64,000 bases of DNA from JAWXBA01 sp048499805 (lineage in GTDB: Bacteria > Gemmatimonadota > Gemmatimonadetes > Gemmatimonadales > GWC2-71-9): assembly GCA_048499805.1 (NCBI GenBank), contig JASNZF010000002.1, positions 1 to 64,000 of the forward strand. Reading direction: 5' to 3'. Made by a program: the position numbers and the translations under genes. Shown piece by piece: positions 44,047-54,594 of this stretch. Numbering within the stretch: the stretch's first letter is position 1; every line of letters starts with the position of its first letter. The notes beneath the pieces are model-generated. The model did not search any database. It worked only from the letters and a program-made list of their open reading frames with translations, and had not been told where the DNA came from.

Positions 44047-44796
44047 TCATGGGCGGAGGCCGTCGCGGGCGGCCAGGAGCAGGTCGGGGCGATTGGTAAT
44101 GATACCCGATACGCCAAGCTGCCACAGGTTGTTGGCGCGGGCCGGGTCGTCCACGGTCCAGACGTGGACCGGGCAGCCCTGCCGGGCCGCCCGGCGGATG
44201 AACCGCCGGGTGGGGACCGTGATCCGGTCCCGGTAGCGATCCGGGACGGCGTAGAACTGCCAGGGAACCGGTCGCACCGGCCACCCCAGCGCGGCCCCCA
44301 GCGCCGCCCCGGCGATGTCGGGCCGGCTGGCGCCGAGCGGGATTCCCGCGCCGCGGAGCGGCGCCAGGGCCGCGGCGTGGAAGGAGGCGAGGGCCACCCG
44401 GCCTGCCGCCTTCCCCTGCCGGATCACCTCCAGGACCGGCCGGGCCGCGGCAACTTCCTTGAGCTCCACCAGCAGCGGGAGGTCGCCGGTGGCCTCGAGC
44501 ACCGTCGCCAGGGCGGGGATGCCTTCACCCTGCCCGGCGTCCATCCGGGCCAGCGCGGCCGCGGGGAAGTCGCGGACCTGTCCAGGCTGCCGGCAGCTGC
44601 GTTGCAGGTCCGGGTCGTGGTGGACCACGGGGATGCCATCGCGGCTGAGCCGCACGTCCAGCTCGATCCCGTCGGCGCCCAGTTCCCGGGCCAGGGCAAA
44701 GGCGGCGAGGGTGTTCTCGGGACGGAGCCCCGAGGCGCCGCGGTGGGCCACCACCAGCCGTGCCGTGCGGTCGAGGAAGAGGTCGTGTGGGGGCAT
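44047..44796 (-). CDS. Glycerophosphodiester phosphodiesterase
   Basis: A 249-residue TIM-barrel enzyme that splits glycerophosphodiesters into glycerol-3-phosphate and an alcohol. The active-site strings are complete: VVAHRGASGLRPENTLAAF (general acid His, metal Glu), GIELDVRLSRDGIPVVHHDPDL (Glu and Asp metal ligands and the second His) and LLVELKE. The C-terminus, HVWTVDDPARANNLWQLGVSGIITNRPDLL, is the family signature. No signal peptide, so cytoplasmic. Transcribed divergently from prfC. Confidence 0.95.
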   Translation of the reverse strand: MPPHDLFLDRTARLVVAHRGASGLRPENTLAAFALARELGADGIELDVRLSRDGIPVVHHDPDLQRSCRQPGQVRDFPAAALARMDAGQGEGIPALATVLEATGDLPLLVELKEVAAARPVLEVIRQGKAAGRVALASFHAAALAPLRGAGIPLGASRPDIAGAALGAALGWPVRPVPWQFYAVPDRYRDRITVPTRRFIRRAARQGCPVHVWTVDDPARANNLWQLGVSGIITNRPDLLLAARDGLRP

Positions 44797-44848
44797 GGAC
44801 CGCGGAAGATGCCGGGGCGCGGTGGGCCGCGCCAGAGGGTGGCGGCAC

Positions 44849-44900
44849 TATATTGCGGCTGCGTTGCCGGCGAACGAGGCCGCCTCCCCGGGCGGCCTCG
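44849..44900 (+). promoter_or_regulatory. prfC promoter element and leader hairpin
   Basis: A TATATT -10-like box (44849-44854) precedes a perfect 10-bp hairpin, CGAGGCCGCC/GGCGGCCTCG (44875-44900), followed by GGTGTTTGCC. It resembles a weak attenuator in the untranslated leader of release factor 3. No clear -35. Confidence 0.45.
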
Positions 44901-44939
44901 GGTGTTTGCCGGCCCGGCAGTCCCCGTACCGGAGTTCTC

Positions 44940-46528
<1,589 letters not shown>

Positions 46529-46532
<4 letters not shown>

Positions 46533-47767
46533 CCGCAGGAACGGTGGTGGTCATCGGCGCCGGCGCCGCCGGGACGATGGCCGCCATCCATGCCGCCCGG
46601 GGCGGCGCCCGCGTCCTCCTGCTCGAGAGCACCCGGGATGGCGGCCGCAAGATCCTGATCTCGGGCGGGGGCCGCTGCAACATCCTGCCCGGCACCCCCG
46701 CTCCCGACCGCTTCGTCACCGATTCGCCCCGGCCCCTGTTGCGCCACATCCTCCGGGGCTGGCCGGTCGCCGAGCAGCGCCGGTTCTTCGAGCAGGAACT
46801 CGGCCTGGCGCTCGTCCTCGAGCCGGAGACCGGCAAGCTCTTTCCCGTCGCCAACCGCGCCCGGGTCGTGCGGGACGCCCTGCTCGAGGAGGCCCGAGCG
46901 CGGGGGGCCGAGATCCGGTTCGGGGTGCGGGTGGCCGGGCTCCGGGCCCCCGAGGGGGAACGTGGGTGGCAGGTACTGGTCCCGGACGGGGAGCCGATCG
47001 CGGCGGCCCGGGTGATCGTGGCGACTGGGGGGCTCTCGGTTCCGACCACCGGCAGCGATGGGGCGGGGCTGGCCTGGCTCGCGTCCCTGGGTGTTCCCCA
47101 GCACCCCACCTATCCCGCCCTGACCCCCCTGGTCGGCAACGCCCCGGCGCATCAGGCTCTGGCAGGCATTTCCTTGGTGGCAGGCATTGCCGCTCCTGGG
47201 GCCAGCCATCCGGCGCGGGTCGAGGGGGGCTTCCTGTTCACCCATCGGGGGTGGAGCGGGCCCTCGGTGCTCGACATCTCCCACCTCGCGGTCCGGAGCC
47301 GGATGGCGGGGCGGCCCCGGCAGGAACTCCTGGTCCAATGGTCGGCCCTGGGGGCACAGGGCTGGCAGGATCGGCTCCAGACCGGTGGAGGCCAGGTGGG
47401 GCCTGCCATCCGGGCGGTCCTGCCGGATCGCCTCGCCGGGATGCTTCTCGCCGAGGCCGGGGTGGAGTCCGCCACCCCGATCGCCCAGTTCCGCCGCGAG
47501 GGCCGGCGCCGGCTGATCGAGCTGCTGACGGCTTACCCGCTGCCCTGGACCGGGGACGAGGGATACCGGAAGGCCGAGGTCACCGGGGGAGGGGTGGCGC
47601 TGGACGCCGTGGACAGCTTCACCCTCGAGAGCCGCCGTCTCGGCGGGCTGCACATCTGCGGCGAGGCACTGGACGCCTTCGGCCCGATCGGCGGCCACAA
47701 CTTCCAGTGGGCATGGGCCACCGGCCGGCTGGCGGGCCAGGCGGCGGCCAAGGCAGTGGCCGGGTAG
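46529..47767 (+). CDS. BaiN/HI0933-type FAD-dependent oxidoreductase
   Basis: A 412-residue cytoplasmic flavoprotein of the HI0933/YhiN/BaiN family. It opens with the dinucleotide fold VVVIGAGAAGTMAAIHAARGG, then the family-specific RDGGRKILISGGGRCNI, and it has IVATGGLSVPTTGSDGAGLAWLASLG in the middle. The C-terminal FAD contact is LGGLHICGEALDAFGPIGGHNFQWAWATG. The physiological reaction of most members is unknown; one relative reduces a bile-acid intermediate. The GTG start overlaps prfC by 4 bases, so the two are translated together. Confidence 0.9.
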
Positions 47768-47900
47768 CAGGCCCGGCGGGCGCGCCGGGGGGGGGGCGCC
47801 CCGGATTGTGGAACGGTTTGTGCAATGATCTTCCGGCAGGTGGAGCCGGGGAGCTCTGCCCGGACTGTTTCCGCCCCGCCTTGGGGTGATCGAGGTCACC

Positions 47901-48089
47901 ATGTTCGAACCTGTCATCCACCACCTTCATCACGCTTCGCAGGCGACCCGCTGGATCGCGCAGCTGGTCCAGCTCGATCCCGAGCTGGCTGCTGCCCTGC
48001 CGCTGCTCGCCGCCCGGCTGATGGATGCTGGTGGAATCGATGAGGACGACGAGGAAGGCACCGTGGTGGAGGAGCCGATCGCGGTCTAG
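47901..48089 (+). CDS. Short acidic protein, unknown
   Basis: A 62-residue ORF with GAGGT 4 bases before the ATG. The first half is helical and His-rich (MFEPVIHHLHHASQATRWIAQLV); the tail is very acidic (GGIDEDDEEGTVVEEPIAV). No signal peptide, no membrane segment, no domain recognised. A strong 15-bp hairpin follows at 48150. It may be a real small gene, but only the ribosome site, composition and hairpin support it. Confidence 0.5.
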   Translation: MFEPVIHHLHHASQATRWIAQLVQLDPELAAALPLLAARLMDAGGIDEDDEEGTVVEEPIAV

Positions 48090-48149
48090 GGCCAGCCCCA
48101 GCCGCGGCGCGTCTCCACGCCCCGCCCGACATCGTCCCGCTCCTCGCGC

Positions 48150-48184
48150 CGAGGCACGCGTGTCCAACCGACACGCGTGCCTCG
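48150..48184 (+). terminator. Strong hairpin after the short acidic ORF
   Basis: A perfect 15-bp stem, CGAGGCACGCGTGTC/GACACGCGTGCCTCG, loop CAACC, followed by TGTCACATG without a U-run. Confidence 0.6.
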
Positions 48185-48239
48185 TGTCACATGATGACGC
48201 TCACCGGTGATGGAGATCACAACGCGCGGGCCACGAAGC

Positions 48240-48276
48240 GCAACGGGGGTCCGGCAAGATGCCGGACCCCCGTTGC
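48240..48276 (-). terminator. Terminator of the M14 peptidase gene
   Basis: A perfect 16-bp stem, GCAACGGGGGTCCGGC/GCCGGACCCCCGTTGC, with a 5-base loop. It lies 16 bases after the stop codon of the minus-strand gene at 48293. The U-run is weak. Confidence 0.75.
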
Positions 48277-48292
48277 CTTCCCGCCCGGGTCT

Positions 48293-51046
48293 TCAGCGCG
48301 ACTCGGCGCCCTTGAGGATGCCGTTGAAGAGGAAACGGAAGGTGCCGTGCGGCTGCGACCGGAAGGTGATCTCCGGCCCAAACAGGTAGAGGGTCCCCTG
48401 GCCGACCTTCGCCTCGGCGGCCACCACGCCACCCTCCAGGTAGGTCTGCCCCCAGGCCCAGCCGCTGCGCAGTGATTCGGCCGAGTCGAACCACGCCACG
48501 GGGCGGATGCCGGCGGCCATGGCGCTGGGGGTGATCGAGAACACCTCGCTGTTGTCGAAGGTGATCAAGGCGCGGGAACCCATCCCTGCCGCCACCGTTG
48601 CCGTGGGATCCACCGCCACCTCGAGGATCGAGGTGGGCGAGTAGAACTTGTCGGCGGGCAGCGGCCGGATCGTCCCTTCCGGGGTGCGCTCGGTCATGTG
48701 GTCACCGATCGGCAGCCCCAGGTGCTGGGCCAGCGAGGTGCTGCTGCCGATGGTCACGATGGTGCCCCCGGCCTCGAGGAACTCCTTGAGCTTCGGCACC
48801 GTCTGGGCGGCCGTCACCCGGCCGAGCTGGCCGCGGTACTCCGCCGGAATCGAGGCCGGGTTGGGCGTGCCTCCCCCGAACCCGCCGCCGCCGCCGCCCC
48901 CGCCCCCGCCGGCGCTCACGCCGGGGATCGCCCCGCCCACGAACACCAGGACGTCGTACTTCGCCCGGAGGTTGCCGGCGTCCAGGGTCGGCGCGAAGAC
49001 CACCTCGAACGGGAACTCGAACTGCTCCAGGATGTAGCGGACCCACCCCGAGGGCATCGAGCCGCCGTAGGTGTCCCACAGCCCCACCCGGACCGTCCGG
49101 AGCGGGGCACCCGCCGCGGCCGCGGCCGCCTGGACCCGCAGGCCGCGCTCGGTGGCCAGCGACTGGAGGATCGCCCGGGCGCCGGCGCCCGAGACGTGGA
49201 ACCGGCCGTCGGGCATCCGCCGCACCGACTGCCGGGCCGCCAGGAGGCGGTTCACCGCGACGAAGGCGTCGTTCTGCGCCGGGTCGATGATCCAGGCCGA
49301 TCCGCCGGGCACGGTGGCCCCCGCGGCGATCGCGCCGGTCACCAGACCGGTGATCTTCTGGAAGGGCCCGTCAAATCCCTCGAGGATCCGGTCGAACTGG
49401 ACCCCCATCTGGAGGGCCAGCGTGTAGCCCGCGTTGTCATAGGGGCGCAGCGGCGGCCCGCCAGGGTACTCGAAGTCGTTGGGGTAGTCCTGGGGCTCGA
49501 ACATGTCCAGCACGTGGGCCCGGAACGCCTGGGCCGACTTCACCACGTAGCTGCCCGCGGGGTAGCGCTTGCCGGCCACGCTGAACTCGGCGGTGGCCCG
49601 GTGCACGTCCACGCCCGACTTGAGCAGCGCGTTGACGAAGCGGGTGGCCGTCATGAAGTCCTTCTGGTCGGCCGGCAGGATGTAGCCGCGCGGGTCGCGC
49701 TCGGCGGGCTGCCGAAGCACCGAGAAGAGCTCCGCCGGGGTGCCCCCGCCGCCGCCGAACCCGCCACCGCCCGGCTGGCCGGCCGGCCGGGCCCGGGCGG
49801 CTTCGGCCTTGAGCCGCTCGACATCCTTCGGGTAGATCGTCCAGCTGTCCTGGCTGCCCTTCTGGATCGCGTTGCGGCCCATCTGGTAGATGTTGTACAG
49901 CCAGTCCTCGCGGTAGCGCGAGGCCAGGTTCAGGATGGCGTAGTTGGCGGTGATCGAGTAGTCCACCGACTGCCGGAAGTGCCACGGCTGGGGCGCGATC
50001 GGGAAGGGCAGGTCACCGGTGCTGAGCTGCCGGTCCGGGACCAGCGGGATCGAGATCGGGGTCGGGTTGCCGATCGTCTCGGTCAGGATGCCCACGATGT
50101 TGTGGAAGTAGGCCGCGGTGCGCAGGCCGCCGTTCCACCAGGTCTGGTAGCTCGCGCCGCCCCGCATGGTGACGCCGGGCTTGTTCTCGGCGGCAAACCG
50201 GGTGTGCATCGCAACCCCGACCAGCGAGAGCGAGTTGATCAGCAGCGGGTCGAGGTTGTAGTTGTGCGGGTCGCGGAACGGCGGCGCGAACATCACGGTG
50301 CCTGCCGGTCCCGTCTGGTGGTGGTTGTACATGATCTGCGGGTACCACTCCCGGTACATCACCCGGCTGATGTTCTCCGATTCCGGCATCGCGTTCATGT
50401 AGAAGTCGCGATTGTTGTCGTGGCCCACGTACTTCTGGTACAGCCGGGGCAGTCCGCCGGTGGAGCGCTCGGTCTCGATGGGGTTGCGCATGTACCAGTT
50501 GGAGACCAGCTCCATCCCGTCGGGATTGGCGTGCACCACCAGCTGGATCACGTCGTCGAGGATCCGCATCGTCTCGGGATCGGTCCGGCTGGTCATCTGC
50601 CAGACATGCTCGGTCAGCTGGGTGGCCCCGAGGACCTCGGTGGCGTGCAGGCCGCCATCGATCCAGACCACCGCCTTGCCCTGCTGGGCCAGGCGGCGAG
50701 CCTCGGCGTCGGTCAGCCCCTCGGCCCGGGCCAGCCGGGCCGCGATGCCGCGGAACTCGTCGAGGCGGGCGTGGTTGGCCGGCGAGGTGATGATCGCCAT
50801 GAGCTGGTCACGCCCCTCGGCGGTCTTCCCGATGCTCAGCACCTTCACCCGGTCCGACTCGGTATCGAGCTTCTTCCAGTAGGCCTCGAGCTGGGTGTAG
50901 GTCGCCAGGCGATAGTCATCGCCCATGTTGAAGCCGAAATGCTCCCGGGGGGACGTGGCACGCTGCTGGGCGGGGGCGATGGACGCCGTCGCCAGCAGGA
51001 GCGTGAGCACGATGCGCCCGGTCCGCAGGGCCAGCGGTGCGGTCAT
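48293..51046 (-). CDS. Secreted M14-family zinc carboxypeptidase
   Basis: A 917-residue exported protein. ATG at 51046 follows GAAGGAG and opens the signal peptide ending PAQQ. The M14 domain (about 35-370) starts with YTQLEAYWKKLDTESDRVKVLSIGKTAEGRDQLMAIITS and shows the zinc motif WIDGGLHATEVLG (His and Glu of HxxE), HANPDGM and a candidate third ligand in MYNHHQTG. The C-terminal part (about 690-917) resembles a class I glutamine amidotransferase-like alpha/beta domain (VRVGLWDTYGGSMPSGWVRYILEQFEFPFEVV). Two poly-Gly stretches (about 435 and 730) separate the domains. Probably removes C-terminal residues from peptides outside the cytoplasm. Confidence 0.9.
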   Translation of the reverse strand: MTAPLALRTGRIVLTLLLATASIAPAQQRATSPREHFGFNMGDDYRLATYTQLEAYWKKLDTESDRVKVLSIGKTAEGRDQLMAIITSPANHARLDEFRGIAARLARAEGLTDAEARRLAQQGKAVVWIDGGLHATEVLGATQLTEHVWQMTSRTDPETMRILDDVIQLVVHANPDGMELVSNWYMRNPIETERSTGGLPRLYQKYVGHDNNRDFYMNAMPESENISRVMYREWYPQIMYNHHQTGPAGTVMFAPPFRDPHNYNLDPLLINSLSLVGVAMHTRFAAENKPGVTMRGGASYQTWWNGGLRTAAYFHNIVGILTETIGNPTPISIPLVPDRQLSTGDLPFPIAPQPWHFRQSVDYSITANYAILNLASRYREDWLYNIYQMGRNAIQKGSQDSWTIYPKDVERLKAEAARARPAGQPGGGGFGGGGGTPAELFSVLRQPAERDPRGYILPADQKDFMTATRFVNALLKSGVDVHRATAEFSVAGKRYPAGSYVVKSAQAFRAHVLDMFEPQDYPNDFEYPGGPPLRPYDNAGYTLALQMGVQFDRILEGFDGPFQKITGLVTGAIAAGATVPGGSAWIIDPAQNDAFVAVNRLLAARQSVRRMPDGRFHVSGAGARAILQSLATERGLRVQAAAAAAGAPLRTVRVGLWDTYGGSMPSGWVRYILEQFEFPFEVVFAPTLDAGNLRAKYDVLVFVGGAIPGVSAGGGGGGGGGGFGGGTPNPASIPAEYRGQLGRVTAAQTVPKLKEFLEAGGTIVTIGSSTSLAQHLGLPIGDHMTERTPEGTIRPLPADKFYSPTSILEVAVDPTATVAAGMGSRALITFDNSEVFSITPSAMAAGIRPVAWFDSAESLRSGWAWGQTYLEGGVVAAEAKVGQGTLYLFGPEITFRSQPHGTFRFLFNGILKGAESR

Positions 51047-51103
51047 GAGCCTGCTCCTTCGGTGGTGGGACTGGGCCGGCACGGGTGGCCGGCGGGAACG
51101 CCT

Positions 51104-51547
51104 TCAGTCATCCGGAAAGGTGGCCTCGATGGCGCCACCGGTGCGCAGCAGTTCCTCGGCCGCGCTCGCATAGGGGAGGAAATCCGCCAGGCTGCCCCGG
51201 GCCAGCCGGAGCTTGCCAGTCAGGATCGCCATCGCGGGTGACAGCTTGCCGCCAAGGACCTGCCGCCAGGCCTCGCGCGGGGCCTGGAACAGGTAGCGGG
51301 CCGTCCCATGGTCGGCCTCGGTCGCCGCCCGCGCGGCTCGACAGACCCCGTGCCAGAGGTCGAGGTAGATCGCCGGCCCCGCGGCGGCGCCCGCCACGGA
51401 CATCTCGAGGACGATGTCGCCCTCCCAACGGGCGGCCACCTGCTGGTACGTCGGGTTGGCGTTCAACTCCCTGCCCCAGGCCTCGGCCCAGGCAGCGGAG
51501 AAGGCGGGGTGCGCGGTGGCGGCAGCGGCGGGTCGGGGATCAGTCAA
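51104..51547 (-). CDS. SCP2 sterol-binding-like domain protein
   Basis: A 147-residue cytoplasmic protein consisting of one SCP2-like domain, a hydrophobic-pocket fold that binds lipids or other apolar ligands. AWGRELNANPTYQQVAARWEGDIVLEM and a C-terminal KLSPAMAILTGKLRLARGSLADFLPYASAAEELL match the usual pattern of this group. No partner domain is attached. It lies just upstream of the M14 gene on the same strand, 57 bases apart. The ligand is unknown. Confidence 0.75.
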   Translation of the reverse strand: MTDPRPAAAATAHPAFSAAWAEAWGRELNANPTYQQVAARWEGDIVLEMSVAGAAAGPAIYLDLWHGVCRAARAATEADHGTARYLFQAPREAWRQVLGGKLSPAMAILTGKLRLARGSLADFLPYASAAEELLRTGGAIEATFPDD

Positions 51548-51552
51548 TGGAC

Positions 51553-51701
51553 GGGGAGTGGGGAATGAGGAATGGGGGGGGGCCGGCGTGGCCGGTCATG
51601 GACCGCATGAGCCAGCCGGAATAATACCCCCGATCGCGCCTCTCCAAATCGATCCCCGGTCTTCCCATTCCCCGTTCCCAATTCCCCATTCCCCGTGCCC
51701 C
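51553..51701. repeat. G-arm/C-arm repeat element
   Basis: The left arm (51553-51582) has GGGGAGT, GGGGAAT and GAGGAAT units. A core of about 80 bases follows. The right arm (51663-51701) has CCCATTC, CCCGTTC, CCAATTC and CCCATTC units, the reverse complement of the left words. The right arm ends 3 bases from the TGA stop of the gene at 51705, giving that gene a G-rich sense-strand 3' flank. Confidence 0.8.
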
Positions 51702-51704
51702 TGG

Positions 51705-54437
51705 TCACCGCACCGAAATCCAATAGCTCATCTTCACCGCCAGGAAGTTGTCACCGGGCAGCTTGAACGGGTCGGCGAACGAGGCGAGGGTCGCCTGCGA
51801 TCCCGGCACCGAGCCGTTGGGACAGAAATCCACGCTGCCCCCGCTGCAGAAGTCATCGCGGTTCTGCTGCCAGACCAGGAAGAGGGTGCTGCCCGGGTTC
51901 CATTCCCAGCGGATCACCAGGTTGCTGCGGAACGAGAAACTGTTGAAGTCGGGGTTTCCGAACGACAGGGTGCCGGGCACCGCGGTGTCGGTGACCAGGT
52001 ACCGGTGATCGGCCTGGGTGATGGTGGTGCCGGGGGCGACGCCGTACTCGCGCAGGAACCGGCTGCCCGCGGCGGCCAGTTCCCCGAAGCCGAAGTAGCG
52101 CCCGCTGGCCGAGAACGGCTCGCCGTAGGCCTCGAGCGAGAGGTTCGGGCTGAACAGGTAGTTGACCCGGAGCCGCATCGAGAGCTGGCTCCGCTCGATC
52201 TTCGCGAAGACGTAGCGGTACCCGTAGGTGGCGTCGCTGCCGTTGTCGAAGCGGCCGACGTACTGCCGGGAGCTCACCCGGCGGCTGAACCCCGGGTCGA
52301 CCGAGAGGGAGAGGGTCTGGGTCGGGTTGAAGCCGAGGCGCAGCCCGACCTCGGTGCTCCAGGCATCGAACTCGCCCCGCTCGTGGGCCACGTTGAGCCG
52401 GGCGGTGGTGGTGCTGGAGTTGTTGTTGGACAGGTTCCCGTCCATTCGCCACCGCCAGCCGTTCTGCATCAGTGGCCCGCCCCGGGTGGCGTTGTCGCTC
52501 ATCGACCGGGGGTTGAACTGGGCGTTGAAATTGGCATCGATGTAGTTGCGGAAGGTGCCCTGGCTGCTCAGGCGCACCTGCCCCTCACGTCGCACCCCGC
52601 CGTAGTTCCAGCCGCTCCGGAGCGACAGGCTGACCCGCGAGCGCCGGAAGATGCCCTTCGGCTCGGTCTGGCGCAGGGCGATCTCGCCGGAGGCGGAGAT
52701 GTCGTCCGAGTTGGTCAGGCGGCCGGTGTCGTTGGTCTCGAAGCCCGGGGAATCCGAATCGAGGTTCACGTTCCAGGTCCACAGGCCGGAGTTCTTCGAG
52801 GCCCGGATCCCGAACGAGACTCCATAGAGCGCGGTCGCCGAGGAATCCACCTCCACGTAGTCCGCATCGGGACGCTGGTAGTAGCGGGCCGAGGAGCGCT
52901 GGATCCGGACCATCGCCAGCTCGGACCCCCCGACGTAGCTGAATCCCGCCCGCCCGCTGACCGAGTAGGCGCCCCCCTGGAACCGCAGGGACCAGTCCGA
53001 TCCTCCGGCCAGCGACTGGCGCGAGAAGCGGTCGGCCAGCTCGGATCCGTCGGTGAAGCCGCGACGCATCGTGGCCAGGCTGAAGCCGAGGGTGGAGCCG
53101 CTGGCGCCGAACTGGTGCTGGAGTCGGCTGGCCCCGAAGATCGTGACGGGCTCCACCTCCACGCGGCCGAACTCCTGCTCGTCGGCGTCATAGCTCCGGG
53201 CATAGGTGCGCTCGGTAACGGCCGAGAAGACCCCGAGTTCCCAGCCGGCGGCCACCCGGCCGGTGACCTTGGCGGCGCCGAGGATCCGGGTCGAGCCGGG
53301 CCGGTCGACGAAATCCGCCGAGACCGAGCCCCGCGGGGCCGCCCCCACGCGGCGCGAGTAGAAATAGGAGCTGCCGCCCTCGCCACCACCCCCGCTGATC
53401 AGCTGGCTCCCCTCCGTGAAGAACGGGCGCTGCTCGGGGAAGAAGCTCTCGAAGGCGGACAGGTTCACCTCGGCGGGGTCGGCGTCGACCTGGCCGAAGT
53501 CGGGGTTGATGGTGGCGTCCAGGGTGAGGCTGGGACCCAGGCCCATCTTCAGGTCGCCCCCAAACCGCCCGGAGGCGACGCTGCCATCGTCGAAGGGATT
53601 CCCCGGGACGGGGCTCCCGGTGTAGTTGGCATTGCCGGCCACATAGGGCAGCAATTCGATCCGGCTTGACGGCTTGATCCCCTCGATGCCCACCAGGGTG
53701 CCGAAGTGCGAGACGTAGCCCGGCGTGTTGCGCGGCACCGCGACCCAGAAGACGTCCTCGTTCTTCTGGGGCATCCCGCGCTGGATGTTGAGCCCCCAGG
53801 ACTGGATCGCCGCGTTCGAGAAGCGCAGCTGCGAGAAGGGGATCCGGATCTCCGCCGTCCACCCGATCGAGTCGAGGACCGCCTTGGCCTCCCAGACCGG
53901 GTTCCAGTTGTAGTCGCGGGCCCGGAAGTCGTCGGCATCGCGGGTATTGAGGTAGTCGCGCCGGCCGTTGCCTGAGGTGATCGTGAAGCTCGAGGCGGTC
54001 CGCCGATCCAGGAACGCGTCCAGCGACACCGTGAGGTGCTCGGCGCGACCGAACCCGTCTCGCCGGGTCAGCGCCGAGGGGAGCTGGTCGGGTGCCGAGC
54101 TGAACATCCGGGCCCCGATGTAGATGGCATCGTCGTCGTAGAGGAACGCCACCTCGGTCCGATCCGAGGGAGGTGCCCCGAAGACCGGGTCCTTCTGGCG
54201 GAAGTCGCTGACGAAGATCGCCTGTTGCCAGACCGCGTCGTCCAGGCGTCCGTCCACCCGGATGGAGGCGCCGTTGAAACGGACAATGACCGCCTCCTTG
54301 AGCTCGGAGGGATCGGGGCCCTGGGCCGTGGCGGGGGCGGCCCCGGCCAGTGCACCCAGCGCCAGTGATACGAGCAGGCACGCCGCCCGGCGGCGGCGTG
54401 GGGTCAGGTCGCAATGGTGTGGGACTGCCTGGGGCAT
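51705..54437 (-). CDS. DUF5916 outer-membrane protein with CBM9-like domain (1)
   Basis: A 910-residue exported protein. ATG at 54437 opens MPQAVPHHCDLTPRRRRAAC with a hydrophobic signal segment ending PATAQ. Residues about 45-250 are a carbohydrate-binding family 9-like sandwich (IRVDGRLDDAVWQQAIFVSDFRQKDP, RTEVAFLYDDDAIYIGARMF). The remainder is DUF5916, a long beta-barrel with FFPEQRPFFTEGSQLI as the signature and many alternating strands to the C-terminal KMSYWISVR. A paralog lies at 60679-62865. The family is unassigned; binding or transport of a polymer is a guess. Confidence 0.85.
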   Translation of the reverse strand: MPQAVPHHCDLTPRRRRAACLLVSLALGALAGAAPATAQGPDPSELKEAVIVRFNGASIRVDGRLDDAVWQQAIFVSDFRQKDPVFGAPPSDRTEVAFLYDDDAIYIGARMFSSAPDQLPSALTRRDGFGRAEHLTVSLDAFLDRRTASSFTITSGNGRRDYLNTRDADDFRARDYNWNPVWEAKAVLDSIGWTAEIRIPFSQLRFSNAAIQSWGLNIQRGMPQKNEDVFWVAVPRNTPGYVSHFGTLVGIEGIKPSSRIELLPYVAGNANYTGSPVPGNPFDDGSVASGRFGGDLKMGLGPSLTLDATINPDFGQVDADPAEVNLSAFESFFPEQRPFFTEGSQLISGGGGEGGSSYFYSRRVGAAPRGSVSADFVDRPGSTRILGAAKVTGRVAAGWELGVFSAVTERTYARSYDADEQEFGRVEVEPVTIFGASRLQHQFGASGSTLGFSLATMRRGFTDGSELADRFSRQSLAGGSDWSLRFQGGAYSVSGRAGFSYVGGSELAMVRIQRSSARYYQRPDADYVEVDSSATALYGVSFGIRASKNSGLWTWNVNLDSDSPGFETNDTGRLTNSDDISASGEIALRQTEPKGIFRRSRVSLSLRSGWNYGGVRREGQVRLSSQGTFRNYIDANFNAQFNPRSMSDNATRGGPLMQNGWRWRMDGNLSNNNSSTTTARLNVAHERGEFDAWSTEVGLRLGFNPTQTLSLSVDPGFSRRVSSRQYVGRFDNGSDATYGYRYVFAKIERSQLSMRLRVNYLFSPNLSLEAYGEPFSASGRYFGFGELAAAGSRFLREYGVAPGTTITQADHRYLVTDTAVPGTLSFGNPDFNSFSFRSNLVIRWEWNPGSTLFLVWQQNRDDFCSGGSVDFCPNGSVPGSQATLASFADPFKLPGDNFLAVKMSYWISVR

Positions 54438-54477
54438 GCGATTTCCGGTCAGGGCCAAGTGCCGTCGTGAGTCGTCC

Positions 54478-54483
54478 AATTTA
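54478..54483 (-). promoter_or_regulatory. Possible -10 box for the DUF5916 gene
   Basis: TAAATT on the minus strand, 41 bases before the ATG at 54437. The -35 is not convincing. Confidence 0.3.
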
Positions 54484-54560
54484 CGCACTCCGGGCATCCC
54501 ATGTTGAATTGGGGGTCGGGGGTGAGCCGGTGCGGGCTCGGGCGCGCCTGCTCGGGGTGC

Positions 54561-54566
54561 TAGATT
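54561..54566 (+). promoter_or_regulatory. Possible -10 box for hutU
   Basis: TAGATT lies 29 bases before the GTG start of hutU. No matching -35 is visible. The hutU leader is short. Confidence 0.4.
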
Positions 54567-54594
54567 CCCCAAGTCCAGAATTGGGGATTGCCTC